A stretch of 64,000 nt of DNA from positions 181,006 to 245,005 of the forward strand of contig JACVCC010000004.1 of the NCBI GenBank assembly GCA_016742215.1, in the 5' to 3' direction. Below, piece after piece: positions 37,380 to 45,977 of the stretch (positions are counted from its first letter, which is position 1; each line of letters begins with the position of its first letter). The stretch is from Brevundimonas sp. Its GTDB lineage: Bacteria > Pseudomonadota > Alphaproteobacteria > Caulobacterales > Caulobacteraceae. The notes under the pieces were generated by a model. That model had not been told where the DNA came from. It did not search any database and worked only from the letters and a program-made list of their open reading frames with translations. Both the position numbers and the translations under genes were made by a program.

Positions 37380-38251
37380 GCCCTGATCACCGCTTCCAGC
37401 CCCTCGCGCCAGCCGGGGTACTTCGGCCGCCAGCCCAACTCCGCCTTGGCCTTCGCATTCGAGAGGCGTTTGGAGTCGCGGTAGAAGCGACGCATGGCGT
37501 CCGACACTGACGGGTCGTCCAGATCGACCTCGGGCGGCAGGGGCAGGCCGAGGCGCTGCGCCGCGCCCTCGATGATGACATCGGCCGGAGATGGTTCGTC
37601 GTCGCACAGAGTGTAGGCGGCGCCGGGATGCGGGCGGGCCATCGAGGCGAACAGGCCGGAGACGGCGTCATCCACGTGAATGCGGTTGAAGATCTGGCCC
37701 GGCTTGCGGACGATCCGCGCCGTGCCGTCTCTCAGCTTGTCCAGCGGCGAGCGGCCGGGGCCATAGAGGGCCGGCAGCCGGAACAGTTGCACCGTCAGCC
37801 CCATGCCGCGACCGGCGTCCAGCCAGTCCCGCTCGGCCCTGACCCTGCGCGCGCCTTCCAGCGTGGCGGCGTTGAGCTCGTCGTCCTCGAAGGCCCAGCC
37901 GCCGGCGCGATCGCCGAAGACCGCCGTGGAGGAGACATAGCCGATCCAGTCCGGCCAGGCCTCCGAGGCGGTAATAGCCGGGATCAGGGCCTTCAGGCCG
38001 GGACAACCGGCGCCCTCGGGCGGGGCGGTGACGAGGATGGCGCTGGCCTGTCCGACAGCGGCGGCGAGCGCCGTTTCGTCCGACGGATCGACCGGCTCGA
38101 TGCCTTCAGCCTTCAGGGCCGCGCGGGTGTCCGCATCCCTTGAAGTCGCCGCGGCGCGGCCACCCCGCCGCAGAGCCTCGCGGGCGGCGGCCTGACCCAG
38201 CCATCCACCGCCAAAGACGAGCAGGGAGACGGGCGGCGGGACGTCAGACAT
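37376..38251 (-). CDS. NAD(P)-binding SDR/epimerase-like protein (YeeZ type)
   Basis: 291 residues. Rossmann motif LLVFGGGWLGQAAAREALRRGG replaces the usual GxxGxxG of extended SDRs. YVSSTAVFGDRAG provides a Ser/Thr-Thr strand, and the PALYGPGRSPLDKL and HVDDAVSGLFASM segments follow the NAD-dependent epimerase fold. No YxxxK catalytic pair is evident at the expected place, so dehydratase/epimerase activity is uncertain. It lies 6 bases after the SQD1-like gene, in one operon. Confidence 0.85.
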   Translation of the reverse strand: MSDVPPPVSLLVFGGGWLGQAAAREALRRGGRAAATSRDADTRAALKAEGIEPVDPSDETALAAAVGQASAILVTAPPEGAGCPGLKALIPAITASEAWPDWIGYVSSTAVFGDRAGGWAFEDDELNAATLEGARRVRAERDWLDAGRGMGLTVQLFRLPALYGPGRSPLDKLRDGTARIVRKPGQIFNRIHVDDAVSGLFASMARPHPGAAYTLCDDEPSPADVIIEGAAQRLGLPLPPEVDLDDPSVSDAMRRFYRDSKRLSNAKAKAELGWRPKYPGWREGLEAVIRA

Positions 38252-38257
38252 CGAACC

Positions 38258-39487
38258 TCAGGCGGACAGGACGTTCGCCGGCGTCTCGGCGACGCGAACG
38301 GGTTCTGTCTTCAGCGCCTCGGCGCGCTTGCCGTTCCAGCTGGAGACACAGGGGATCTTGGTGCGATCGGCACGGTCGGCGTAGCGGCGCGCGATCTCGG
38401 TAACGTCCTGCATCAGGCCCTCGGCGAGGGTGATCGGCTTGAGACCCAGTTCCTTGAACTGGTCATTGGCGACGACCAGCTCGTTCTCGTCGGCCTCCTG
38501 ACGCGGATTGGCGACATTGTGCACCTCGGCGCCGGTCATGCCGGCGACCATGACGGCGAGGTCGCGCACGCGGCGGCTCTCGGTCATCTGGTTCAGGATC
38601 TTCACCCGGTCACCCGACTTCGGCGGGTTCTTCAGCGCCAGCTCGACGCAGCGGACGGTGTCCTGGATGTGGATGAAGGCCCGCGTCTGTCCACCCGAGC
38701 CGTGGACCGTCAGCGGGTAGCCGACGGCGGCCTGGATCAGGAAGCGGTTCAGCACGGTGCCGTAGTCTCCGTCGTAGTCGAAGCGGTTGATCAGGCGCTC
38801 GTCCTTGCGGGTTTCCTCGGTTTCGGCGCCCCAGACGATGCCCTGGTGCAGGTCGGTGATCCGCAGGCCGTCGTTCTTGGCGTAGAACTGGAACAGCAGG
38901 GCGTCCTGCGTCTTGGTCATGTGGTAGATCGAACCGGGGTTCGGCGGGAACAGGATTTCCTGCTCGGCCGGGCCGAAATCGGTGTCGACCGTAACCTTCA
39001 GATAGCCTTCCGGGATGCGCAGGCCGGCGGTCGTGTAGCCATAGACGCCCATGGTGCCGAGGTGGGCGAGGTGGACGTCGCGGCCGCTCTCGACGATCGC
39101 CGCCAGCAGGTGGTTGGTGGCGTTGAGGTTGTTGTCGACGGTATAGAGCTTGTGCCGGGCCGACTTCATCGAATAGGGCGCGGCGCGCTGTTCGGCGAAG
39201 TGGACGACGCTGTCGGGCTTCCAGTCCCGGATCAGGGCGACGAGCCGGTCGAACTCCTTGCCGACGGTGATGTTCTCGAATTCGATGGTCTTGCCCGAGA
39301 CTTCCTTCCACGCGGCGATGCGCTCGCCCATGGTCCGGATCGGCGTCAGGGACTGAACCTCCAGCTCGTTGTCGATGTTGCGACGGCTGAGGTTGTCGAC
39401 GATCAGCACGTCCCATCCGCGCGCGGACAGGTGCAGAGCCGTGGGCCAGCCGCAGAAGCCGTCACCACCCAGAATAATAACGCGCAT
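38258..39487 (-). CDS. sqdB: UDP-sulfoquinovose synthase-like NAD-dependent epimerase (SQD1/SqdB type)
   Basis: 409 residues. The SQD1 family makes UDP-sulfoquinovose from UDP-glucose and sulfite for sulfolipid. Features: ILGGDGFCGWPTALHLSARG (NAD site), HFAEQRAAPYSMKS, HLGTMGVYGY (Thr145), GSIYHMTKTQ (Tyr188, Lys192) and LRITDLHQGIVWGAET. These match SQD1 hallmarks well. ATG 39487 begins the conserved RVIILGGDG and has GAGG upstream. Start codons farther upstream were rejected. No sulfolipid glycosyltransferase (SqdX/SqdD) is adjacent. Confidence 0.9.
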   Translation of the reverse strand: MRVIILGGDGFCGWPTALHLSARGWDVLIVDNLSRRNIDNELEVQSLTPIRTMGERIAAWKEVSGKTIEFENITVGKEFDRLVALIRDWKPDSVVHFAEQRAAPYSMKSARHKLYTVDNNLNATNHLLAAIVESGRDVHLAHLGTMGVYGYTTAGLRIPEGYLKVTVDTDFGPAEQEILFPPNPGSIYHMTKTQDALLFQFYAKNDGLRITDLHQGIVWGAETEETRKDERLINRFDYDGDYGTVLNRFLIQAAVGYPLTVHGSGGQTRAFIHIQDTVRCVELALKNPPKSGDRVKILNQMTESRRVRDLAVMVAGMTGAEVHNVANPRQEADENELVVANDQFKELGLKPITLAEGLMQDVTEIARRYADRADRTKIPCVSSWNGKRAEALKTEPVRVAETPANVLSA

Positions 39488-39565
39488 GGAATCCTCGATC
39501 ACTTCCCCGTTCCCTGCGTAGCTCACGTCGGGCGTCGGGCAAAGCGTGGCCTTGCGCCGCGCGAA

Positions 39566-40102
39566 TTAACGCCGACGGGCGCGCCAGTCCTCGCGGGTCT
39601 GGCCCCAGGCGTCGACCGCCAGGTGGTCGAAGGGCGGCGGCATCCGTGTAGGACCCAGATTGCGCGACCCGACCCGCTCCGCCAGCCGCTGGGACGGCGT
39701 GTTATCAGGATCGATGCAGTGAATGACGTCGGGCCAGTCCAGCACGTCGAAGGCGTAATCAAGCGCCGCCGTCGCCGCCTCGACGCCATAGCCCTTGCCC
39801 TGGGCATCCGGGTGCAGGCCCCAGCCGACCTCGTTGCCCGGCCAGCCATGCGGACGCCACGGCCCGATCCGGCCCAGCCAGAGGCCGGTCTCGCGCTCGA
39901 TCAGGGAGAACATGGAGATGCCCGTCAGACTCCAGGCGCCGGCCATGGTCATGAACCCGCGCCACGCCGTCGCCGCCGGCTGGGCGCCGCCGAGGAATTT
40001 CGCCGCCTCGGGATCCGCCATCATCTCGGCCCAGCGAGGGAAATCCTCCATCGCGATCGGCCGCAGGATCAGACGTTCGGTGTGCAGAACGGTTCCGGTC
40101 AA
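39566..40102 (-). CDS. GNAT family N-acetyltransferase (RimJ/RimL-like)
   Basis: 178 residues. LHTERLILRPIAMEDFPRWAEMM is the RimJ/RimL-type entry; EVGWGLHPDAQGKGYGVEAATAALDYAF carries the acetyl-CoA (Q/R)xxGxG/A-type loop. The C-terminal IDPDNTPSQRLAERVGSRNLG is typical. The substrate is unknown. The TTG start overlaps the TGA of thpR (TTGA, 40099-40102). AGGGAA lies about 10 bases upstream. Confidence 0.9.
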   Translation of the reverse strand: MTGTVLHTERLILRPIAMEDFPRWAEMMADPEAAKFLGGAQPAATAWRGFMTMAGAWSLTGISMFSLIERETGLWLGRIGPWRPHGWPGNEVGWGLHPDAQGKGYGVEAATAALDYAFDVLDWPDVIHCIDPDNTPSQRLAERVGSRNLGPTRMPPPFDHLAVDAWGQTREDWRARRR

Positions 40103-40638
40103 AGGAGATATTCCCTCTCGAGCTGATACTGGCTGCCGTCGGATGTCAGGATGCTGGAGTACAGGCCGAAACGGTCGATGCGGATCGGGGGCGAGTGCAG
40201 CAGGTTGTGGCCGGTGATCCAGGCGCCGATCCGGTCCGGATTGGTCTGCGGTTTCAGATAGGCCAGCGTGACGTGGGGTCGGTAGTCGCGGCGCTCCATG
40301 GCGACGTCCGCCCGCTCTCCGGCGGAGCGGCAGCGGCCGGCCAGCACGTTCAGCCGCTCACTGGATTGCACGCCGGCCCAGAGGGTGTGGCTGCGGTGGG
40401 CGTCGCCGAAGGCCCCGACCCCGGCCAGCTCGATCTCGAACGCGCCGCCGGTCGCTGCGCGGCCGAGTTCGGCGGCCAGATCGTCGGCCGTTCGCTCGCT
40501 GACCTCGCCATAGAAGGCCAGCGTCACATGCAGCTGCTCCTCGCTGCGCCATTTCGCGCCGGGCAGGCCGGACTGACGACGCTTCAGCGTCTCGGCCACG
40601 TCCCAGGGGATGGAGAGGGCGGTGAACAGCCGGATCAT
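40099..40638 (-). CDS. thpR: RNA 2',3'-cyclic phosphodiesterase
   Basis: 179 residues. The two HxTx motifs of the 2H phosphoesterase superfamily are HVTLAFYG (His37) and HVTLAYLK (His122). It opens RNA 2',3'-cyclic phosphates or acts as a ligase in related proteins. The ATG at 40638 starts the conserved IRLFTALSIP; longer in-frame starts add an unrelated N-terminus. It overlaps the GNAT gene by 4 bases. Confidence 0.93.
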   Translation of the reverse strand: MIRLFTALSIPWDVAETLKRRQSGLPGAKWRSEEQLHVTLAFYGEVSERTADDLAAELGRAATGGAFEIELAGVGAFGDAHRSHTLWAGVQSSERLNVLAGRCRSAGERADVAMERRDYRPHVTLAYLKPQTNPDRIGAWITGHNLLHSPPIRIDRFGLYSSILTSDGSQYQLEREYLL

Positions 40639-40763
40639 GCGACCGTTGGTAGCGGCTGTGGAGCCATCTCCCAAGTCCGGTTTTCCTTGCGGAAGGGTCA
40701 GGTGCGACCGATATTTGCTGCAAAGGCCGGGATCGCCCGGCTTAATGGAGGATCGAAACCGCG

Positions 40764-41504
40764 ATGAGCGATTTCCGAAACGGATATTCCATCCCGCAGA
40801 CCGCCGACATGTCGGTCGATGCGGGCCTGCGCAGCTTCATGCTGGGCGTTTACAACAAGCTGGCCCTCGGCCTCGTGGTCGCCGGTGCGCTGGCCTACGT
40901 CACCGGCAACGTCCCCGCCGTGCAGCAGCTGCTGTTCGCTGTGGGGCCTGACGGCCGCGTCGGCCTGACCATGCTGGGCATGGCGGTGCAGTTCGCGCCG
41001 CTGGTCCTGCTGTTCGGGTCCATGTTCTTCATGAGGAACCCGACGGCGGGCGGCGTGAACCTGCTCTACTGGGCAGTGGTCTCGACCATCGGCGCCGGCA
41101 TGGGCCTGCTGTTCCTGCGCTACACGGGTGAGTCGATCGCCTCGACCTTCTTCGTCACGGCGGCCGCCTTCGGCGGGCTGAGCCTGTTCGGCTACACGAC
41201 CAAAAAGAATCTGACCGGCATGGGCAGCTTCCTGATCATGGGCGTGATCGGTCTGGTCATCGCCTCGATCGTCAACATCTTCCTGGGCAGCGGCACCCTG
41301 TACCTGATCATCAGCGGCCTCGGCGTGCTGATCTTCTCGGGCCTGATCGCCTACGACACCCAGCGCCTGAAGATGACCTACTACGACCTGGGCGGCGATC
41401 GCGCCGCCATGGGCGTGGCGACCGGCTACGGCGCGCTGAGCCTGTTCATCAACTTCATCAACCTGTTCCAGTTCCTGCTCGCCTTCATGGGCAACCGGGA
41501 ATAG
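40764..41504 (+). CDS. Bax inhibitor-1/YccA family membrane protein
   Basis: 246 residues with seven hydrophobic helices. Signature stretches are LRSFMLGVYNKLALGLVVAGALAY, LFLRYTGESIASTFFVTAAAFGGLSLFGY, and the C-terminal IAYDTQRLKMTY...ALSLFINFINLFQFLLAFMG. Bacterial homologues interact with FtsH or conduct calcium in a pH-dependent way; the role here is by family only. GGAGG lies before the ATG. It is closed by a strong terminator. Confidence 0.95.
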   Translation: MSDFRNGYSIPQTADMSVDAGLRSFMLGVYNKLALGLVVAGALAYVTGNVPAVQQLLFAVGPDGRVGLTMLGMAVQFAPLVLLFGSMFFMRNPTAGGVNLLYWAVVSTIGAGMGLLFLRYTGESIASTFFVTAAAFGGLSLFGYTTKKNLTGMGSFLIMGVIGLVIASIVNIFLGSGTLYLIISGLGVLIFSGLIAYDTQRLKMTYYDLGGDRAAMGVATGYGALSLFINFINLFQFLLAFMGNRE

Positions 41505-41530
41505 GCAACCGCCAAAGACCACATGGAAAA

Positions 41531-41555
41531 GGCCCGGAGCAATCCGGGCCTTTTT
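41531..41555 (+). terminator. Terminator between BI-1 and DUF2794 genes
   Basis: GGCCCGG-agcaat-CCGGGCC is a perfect 7-bp stem followed by TTTTT and preceded by AAAA, so it can serve both convergent genes. Confidence 0.9.
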
Positions 41556-41888
41556 CTATTCGATCACCGTGAATTTGCGGCTGTCGAAGACGCGCAGGAC
41601 CTGCGGCAACTCCCGACCGCGGCGCAGGACGATGCCGCCCTCGCCGACGACGGCCCACTGGCCCTGTTTCAGGCGCAGCGCCGGGCGCTTTTCGATGCGA
41701 TAGACCGGGGCGTCGCCCGAACGGCGGAAGACGGCGAACTCGGCGACGTCCCGGTGGCCCACGACGGCGTAGTCGCGCCATTCGCCGGCCGCGACCATTC
41801 GGCCGTAGACCCTGAGGATCTGATCCAGTTCGCGTCGGTCGAAGAAGACCGGCCCCGCCTGGGGCTGGGCGTCGAAGGCGTCGCTCAT
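41556..41888 (-). CDS. DUF2794 domain-containing protein
   Basis: 110 residues. The pattern FDRRELDQILRVYGRMVAAGEWRDYAVV...AEFAVFRRSGDAPVYRIEKRPALRLKQGQW is the alphaproteobacterial DUF2794 family. The function is unknown. It is cytoplasmic, with no signal peptide. The stop codon directly abuts the bidirectional terminator. The 319-base region upstream (41889-42207) should hold its promoter. Confidence 0.93.
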   Translation of the reverse strand: MSDAFDAQPQAGPVFFDRRELDQILRVYGRMVAAGEWRDYAVVGHRDVAEFAVFRRSGDAPVYRIEKRPALRLKQGQWAVVGEGGIVLRRGRELPQVLRVFDSRKFTVIE

Positions 41889-42207
41889 CCCTTCAAGCTA
41901 ATCCTCCGCGCACGACACGCCACCCCCTTGAGCGTGGTGCGAACGCCGCAATGCGAAGAAATCGCACCAGACACGAAATCGCCTCCGTTCCGCCCATCGC
42001 CCGCCCCCTTGGGGGGCGACACGGGACACATCGGCTCGTCGGAGTTCGGAACGGTTCCGGATCCTGAACAGCCCCCCCAGCCCCCTGGAATTGTTCCATC
42101 AAGGGCTTCGGCGGGCCGATGCTTCCTCCAAAGCGAGACGCCCGCTCCGCCACCCTCCCCCTCCCGGCCGAGCGGGCGTTTTGCTGTCCGGAGGTCGGCT
42201 GAGCGGT
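41889..42207. other. Gene-free interval between DUF2794 and htrA, possible small RNA
   Basis: Both flanking genes are on the minus strand. The interval holds a plus-strand terminator (42138-42182), a CGCCCCC/GGGGGCG stem near 42003-42017 and a GGAACGGTTCC palindrome near 42048-42058. A minus-strand frame at 41893-42153 is not convincing (no SD, Pro/Arg/Gly-rich). A plus-strand RNA of roughly 100-150 bases ending at 42182 would explain the terminator. No consensus promoter was identified. Confidence 0.4.
42138..42182 (+). terminator. Orphan plus-strand terminator with a C-rich loop
   Basis: A perfect 10-bp stem (ACGCCCGCTC with GAGCGGGCGT) encloses a 22-base loop containing CCACCCTCCCCCTCCC and is followed by TTTT. 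No plus-strand gene lies upstream within the interval. The C-rich loop is complementary to Shine-Dalgarno sequences, as in several alphaproteobacterial small RNAs. On the minus strand it has no T-run, so it does not fit well as the htrA terminator. Confidence 0.6.
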
Positions 42208-43530
42208 TCAGGGCAGGGTGATGCGGACGGTGTCCTCGCCCCGCGCCACCGATATGACGCGCTGGCCCCGGCGATCCATGGCCCGGGCGAAGGCCGCCAG
42301 GGACGTCACTCGACCGCCGTCGACCGCCTCGATCACATCCCCGGCCCGCACGCCCGCCGCCGCGGCGGCGGAACCGCCCTCCACCGCGGACACCTGAAGA
42401 TCGCCGTCCATGACGCGCACGGTCACGCCCCGGGCGATCACGACTTCCGAACCCGCGAAGACGACCTGCTCCGGTCGTTCCTGCACCTGAAGTGTCGCGC
42501 GCGCCTCATGCCCGTCGCGCAGATAGACGAGGTCCAGCGCCGTGCCCGGCGAGGCGATCCCGATCGTGGCCTGCACTGTGCCGGCGTTGGACACCGGGCG
42601 GTTCTGGATGCGGGTGACGATATCGCCACGCCGCAGGCCGGCCCGCTCGGCGGCCGAGCCCGGCGCGATATCCTCGATCACGGCGCCGCGGACGATGCCG
42701 AGGTTGAGGTTGCGCGAACGCTCGGCGTTCAGCGATCCGAAGATGGCGCCGCTCACGCCGCGCCGGACTTCCCCATGCTCGCGCAGCTGGGCGACGACAT
42801 AGTTCATGATCCGGCTGGGCACCGCGAAGGCGATGCCATCATTGCCGCCGCCGCCGCCCGACAGGATGGAGGTGTTGATGCCGATCAGCCGGCCTCGGCT
42901 GTCCAGCAGGGGGCCGCCCGAGTTGCCGGAGTTCACGGCCGCGTCGGTCTGGATGTAGTCCTCGATCCGGTCGCCCATGCCCGAGCGGCCAAGGCCGGAA
43001 ATGACGCCCATGGTCAGGGTCTGGTCGAGCCCGAGCGGATAGCCGACGGCGAACGACAGGTCGCCGGTGCGCAGGGTGTCGGAGCTGACGACCTCGATCT
43101 GGGCCAGGCCGGTCGCCTCGATCTTCAGCACGGCGAGGTCAGTCGCCTTGTCGGCGCCGATGAGCGTCGCCTCGAAGATGCGTCCGTCGGTCAGATCGAC
43201 CGTGAACTTCCGACCGCCCTCGACGACGTGATTGTTGGTGACGACGATGCCCTGGGCCGCGTCGATGATGGCCCCCGATCCGCTGGACATCGGGCGGGGC
43301 TCCGAGTCACCGGACGAGGGACCGGACGAGCTGCCGAGGGTCGTGACCTGCACGACTGCGGGCAGGGCCTGCTCAAGGCCGGTGGCGAAGGTGAAGACCC
43401 CGCGCTCCGCGTCATAGGGAATCGGGGATTGCACCGACTGGGCCGCGGCTGGCAGCGCGATCAGCAGCGGAACCGCCGCCGCCAGCGCCACTATCGAGAA
43501 ACCGCCCGACCGGGAGAGGGTCCGCCGCAT
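42208..43530 (-). CDS. Periplasmic serine protease, HtrA/DegP family
   Basis: 440 residues with signal peptide (MRRTLSRSGGFSIVALAAAVPLLIALPAAAQ). Trypsin-like domain with His101 (TNNHVVEGG), Asp131 (ATDLAVLKI) and Ser204 (NSGNSGGPLLD). Two PDZ domains follow (about 265-350 and 360-435). It degrades or refolds misfolded envelope proteins. ATG 43530 has AGGGGATT upstream and starts at the signal peptide. It is the last gene of a regulator-kinase-protease operon (28-base gap to the kinase). Confidence 0.95.
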   Translation of the reverse strand: MRRTLSRSGGFSIVALAAAVPLLIALPAAAQSVQSPIPYDAERGVFTFATGLEQALPAVVQVTTLGSSSGPSSGDSEPRPMSSGSGAIIDAAQGIVVTNNHVVEGGRKFTVDLTDGRIFEATLIGADKATDLAVLKIEATGLAQIEVVSSDTLRTGDLSFAVGYPLGLDQTLTMGVISGLGRSGMGDRIEDYIQTDAAVNSGNSGGPLLDSRGRLIGINTSILSGGGGGNDGIAFAVPSRIMNYVVAQLREHGEVRRGVSGAIFGSLNAERSRNLNLGIVRGAVIEDIAPGSAAERAGLRRGDIVTRIQNRPVSNAGTVQATIGIASPGTALDLVYLRDGHEARATLQVQERPEQVVFAGSEVVIARGVTVRVMDGDLQVSAVEGGSAAAAAGVRAGDVIEAVDGGRVTSLAAFARAMDRRGQRVISVARGEDTVRITLP

Positions 43531-43558
43531 ATTCAATCCCCTGTTCTGAGGGTGGACC

Positions 43559-44989
43559 CTAGCGCGAGAATTGCGCCGTGACGACAGCCCCCGGAGCGGC
43601 GTCATCAATCGTCATGGAGGCGCCGTGTCGTTTCAGAATGGCGCGGACAAAGGCCAGCCCCATGCCATGGCTCTCGCGGCCGTCCGTTCCGGCCTGCGCC
43701 CGGGCCGCGGCGAACCCCGGCCCCTGATCGGTCACGGAGAGAACCGGGCGGCCGGCCTGCTGGCCTGCGAACAGGGTCACCACCCCGCCGTCGGGCGAGT
43801 ACTTCACGGCATTGTCGACGAGGTTGGTCACCGCCCGCTGGAGCAGGGAGCGGACGCCCAGAACCGACACCGGCGCAGCGACCACCTTCAGCTCGATCCC
43901 CCGTTCCTCCGCCAGCGGCTGGTAGAGTTCCGCGGCCTGCTGCACCAGCATGTCCAGGCTGACCGACTCGAACGACCAGGCCTCGCCGTCACGCAGGGCC
44001 ATAGCGTCGGTCATGGCGCGATTGATGCCGGCGAGGTCGGCGCGCGCCTCGGCGATCAGGGCGCGCGCCTCCGGAGAGGAGGCGGTCTCTGCCAGCCGAT
44101 CCATCCGCGCCGACGCGCGGGCCAGGGGCGTGCGGAAATCATGGGCGAGCTGGTCGGCGGAATCCCGCAACCAGCTCAGCAACTCCTCAAGCCGGTCCAG
44201 CGTCAGGTTCACATGGCCGGTCAGTTCGGTCAGCTCCGGGGCCAGGGCCGTCTCGGGGGCCCGCAGGGAGAAGTCGCCCACGGCGGCGCGATCCAGCGCC
44301 AGGCTGACCTGGGCCACGGCGTTGGTCAGGCGCCGACGGGCGAACGTCGCGGCGATCAGGCCGATGGCGACCATGAGCACTCCGGCGCCGATAACCGCGG
44401 CCACGGCCCAGCCCCAGGCATCCCCCCGCGCGTCGACCACCCGTCCCACGGCGATATCGAGCGCGCCGACCGAACGGCGCACCACGACCACCTCGACGGG
44501 CCGGCTGGGGCACAGAACGCCCTGGGACAGACGAAGGATGTAGACGTCCTCACCCAGGCGGGGGGAGCGCTCGCCCCGTACGCTCTCCAGTTCAGCGAGC
44601 CCCGCGGGCTTGCCGACCGGCGCGCGGATGAAGCGCACCCCGGCGCCGCCCCTTCCCGTCCGGCAGGTATCCTCCAGCGTGCGGGCATCCTCGATCCGGC
44701 CCGGACCGCTCTGGAACGCCGTCAACCAGGCGGAAAGGTAGGCCGCGTCGCCGGCCGAAATATTGTCGCGGGTGAAGCTGGCCTCGGCGGCCAGCTTGTC
44801 GGACATGGTCACATAGTCGGCCAGGGCGGCCAGCGCCGCCTTCTCACGCTGGTCCATGCGCACAGCGGTGCTGGTCACGAACAGCGAGCCGGTCAGGGCC
44901 AGGGCCGACAGGACCGCGATGCCGACCGCCAGCTGGGTCGTCGTCTGGCGATTGAGCCAGGCGCGCAGCCGCCGGAACGCCCCGCGCAT
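43559..44989 (-). CDS. Sensor histidine kinase next to htrA
   Basis: 476 residues. Membrane helices at about 18-40 and 192-216 flank a periplasmic sensor domain with Cys109 and Cys160, a possible disulfide. HAMP-like region about 217-270, HisKA H-box SADQLAHDFRTPLA (His283), then the ATPase domain with NLVDNAVKYSPDGG (N box), VTDQGPGF (G1) and GMGLAFVRAILKRHG (G2). It lies 4 bases after the response regulator and directly before htrA, suggesting an envelope-stress system. Confidence 0.93.
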   Translation of the reverse strand: MRGAFRRLRAWLNRQTTTQLAVGIAVLSALALTGSLFVTSTAVRMDQREKAALAALADYVTMSDKLAAEASFTRDNISAGDAAYLSAWLTAFQSGPGRIEDARTLEDTCRTGRGGAGVRFIRAPVGKPAGLAELESVRGERSPRLGEDVYILRLSQGVLCPSRPVEVVVVRRSVGALDIAVGRVVDARGDAWGWAVAAVIGAGVLMVAIGLIAATFARRRLTNAVAQVSLALDRAAVGDFSLRAPETALAPELTELTGHVNLTLDRLEELLSWLRDSADQLAHDFRTPLARASARMDRLAETASSPEARALIAEARADLAGINRAMTDAMALRDGEAWSFESVSLDMLVQQAAELYQPLAEERGIELKVVAAPVSVLGVRSLLQRAVTNLVDNAVKYSPDGGVVTLFAGQQAGRPVLSVTDQGPGFAAARAQAGTDGRESHGMGLAFVRAILKRHGASMTIDDAAPGAVVTAQFSR

Positions 44990-44993
44990 CCGC

Positions 44994-45803
44994 TCAGCCG
45001 ACCGCCGACAGGTCGCGGAAGATCAGGCTCTGGCTGCGGGCGGATACGATCAGCGGATGCAGATCCTCGCCCAGTTCCGATGCCTGCTCCTTCAGACGGC
45101 GGCGCAGGGCGCTGATACGGGCGTCGATGATGTTGACGAAGTTGTCGGGCAGGAATTTCCACTCCACCCAGCAGCGGTCCCACAGCATGGTCTTGGTCAC
45201 CGGCTGTCCGCGTGCGGTCATCAGCTCGCACACGATCGAGAACTCCAGCGGCGAGAGGTCGATCAACCGAGAGACCTCACCAAGCTCCAGTTTCAGCGTC
45301 CGCGCGCCGAACGAAAGCCGGAACGGGCCGTTGACCAGATCGGCGGAGGCCGGGCGGGCGCGGCGGGCGGCGCGGCGCAGTTGCGCGGCGATGCGGGCCA
45401 GCAGTTCCTCGTCCCCGACCGGCTTGGCCAGATAGTCGTCTGCCCCACCCAGAAGACCCTCGACCTTCTGCCGCTCGGCGCCCATTGCGGTCAGCATCAG
45501 GGCCGGCGCGTCCGAGGACGGCCCGGCCGCCTCGCGCACCGCCTTGAGCATTCCGAGCCCGTCCATGCCGCGTGTGTGGCGATCGAGGATCAGGACGTCG
45601 TACGGCCTTGCCCTGGCCGCCTCGAGGGCGCCCTCTCCCGCGTCGAAGCGATCGACCTGCGCGAAGCCCGCCTGCAGAAGCCGCCCGGCCACGTGCTCGG
45701 ACAGCGCCGGATCGTCCTCAAGCAGCAGGGCCGTACGCCCGGCGAAGACGTCGGTCAGCTGGGCGAACGGATCGTCGCCAATGGTGATCTGTTCCCCGTC
45801 CAT
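44994..45803 (-). CDS. OmpR-type response regulator
   Basis: 269 residues. Receiver domain (about 22-140): acidic pocket LLLEDDP (Asp30/31), phosphoacceptor Asp74 (DVLILDRHTRG), Thr105 and Lys127 (YLAKPVG). A DNA-binding winged helix (about 150-260) includes LDLSPLEFSIVCELMTARGQPVTKTMLW and the recognition-type DNFVNIIDARISALRRRL. A 20-residue N-terminal extension precedes the receiver. It is the first gene of the operon with kinase and HtrA protease. Confidence 0.94.
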   Translation of the reverse strand: MDGEQITIGDDPFAQLTDVFAGRTALLLEDDPALSEHVAGRLLQAGFAQVDRFDAGEGALEAARARPYDVLILDRHTRGMDGLGMLKAVREAAGPSSDAPALMLTAMGAERQKVEGLLGGADDYLAKPVGDEELLARIAAQLRRAARRARPASADLVNGPFRLSFGARTLKLELGEVSRLIDLSPLEFSIVCELMTARGQPVTKTMLWDRCWVEWKFLPDNFVNIIDARISALRRRLKEQASELGEDLHPLIVSARSQSLIFRDLSAVG

Positions 45804-45977
45804 GCCCGCCTCCCGTCCTGCAACGATACGCCGCCACGGTCGAATGACAATGGTCGGCGATGCAACGCCCTATGGTGCGCCGGACGGACAGGGGGCGCCG
45901 CTGACCGTTCCTGACCGAACGGCGATTGCGGAGCAGGCGCGCCGTGATACCGTCGCGACGACAGGAGAGGACCCGCC

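Noticed and set aside
38519..40126. A 535-residue plus-strand open frame
   Set aside because: It runs antisense across the SQD1-like and GNAT genes and the gap between them, with no recognisable motif.
41893..42153. An 86-residue minus-strand frame upstream of DUF2794
   Set aside because: Arg/Pro/Gly-rich, no SD, and it crosses the orphan terminator and C-rich loop.
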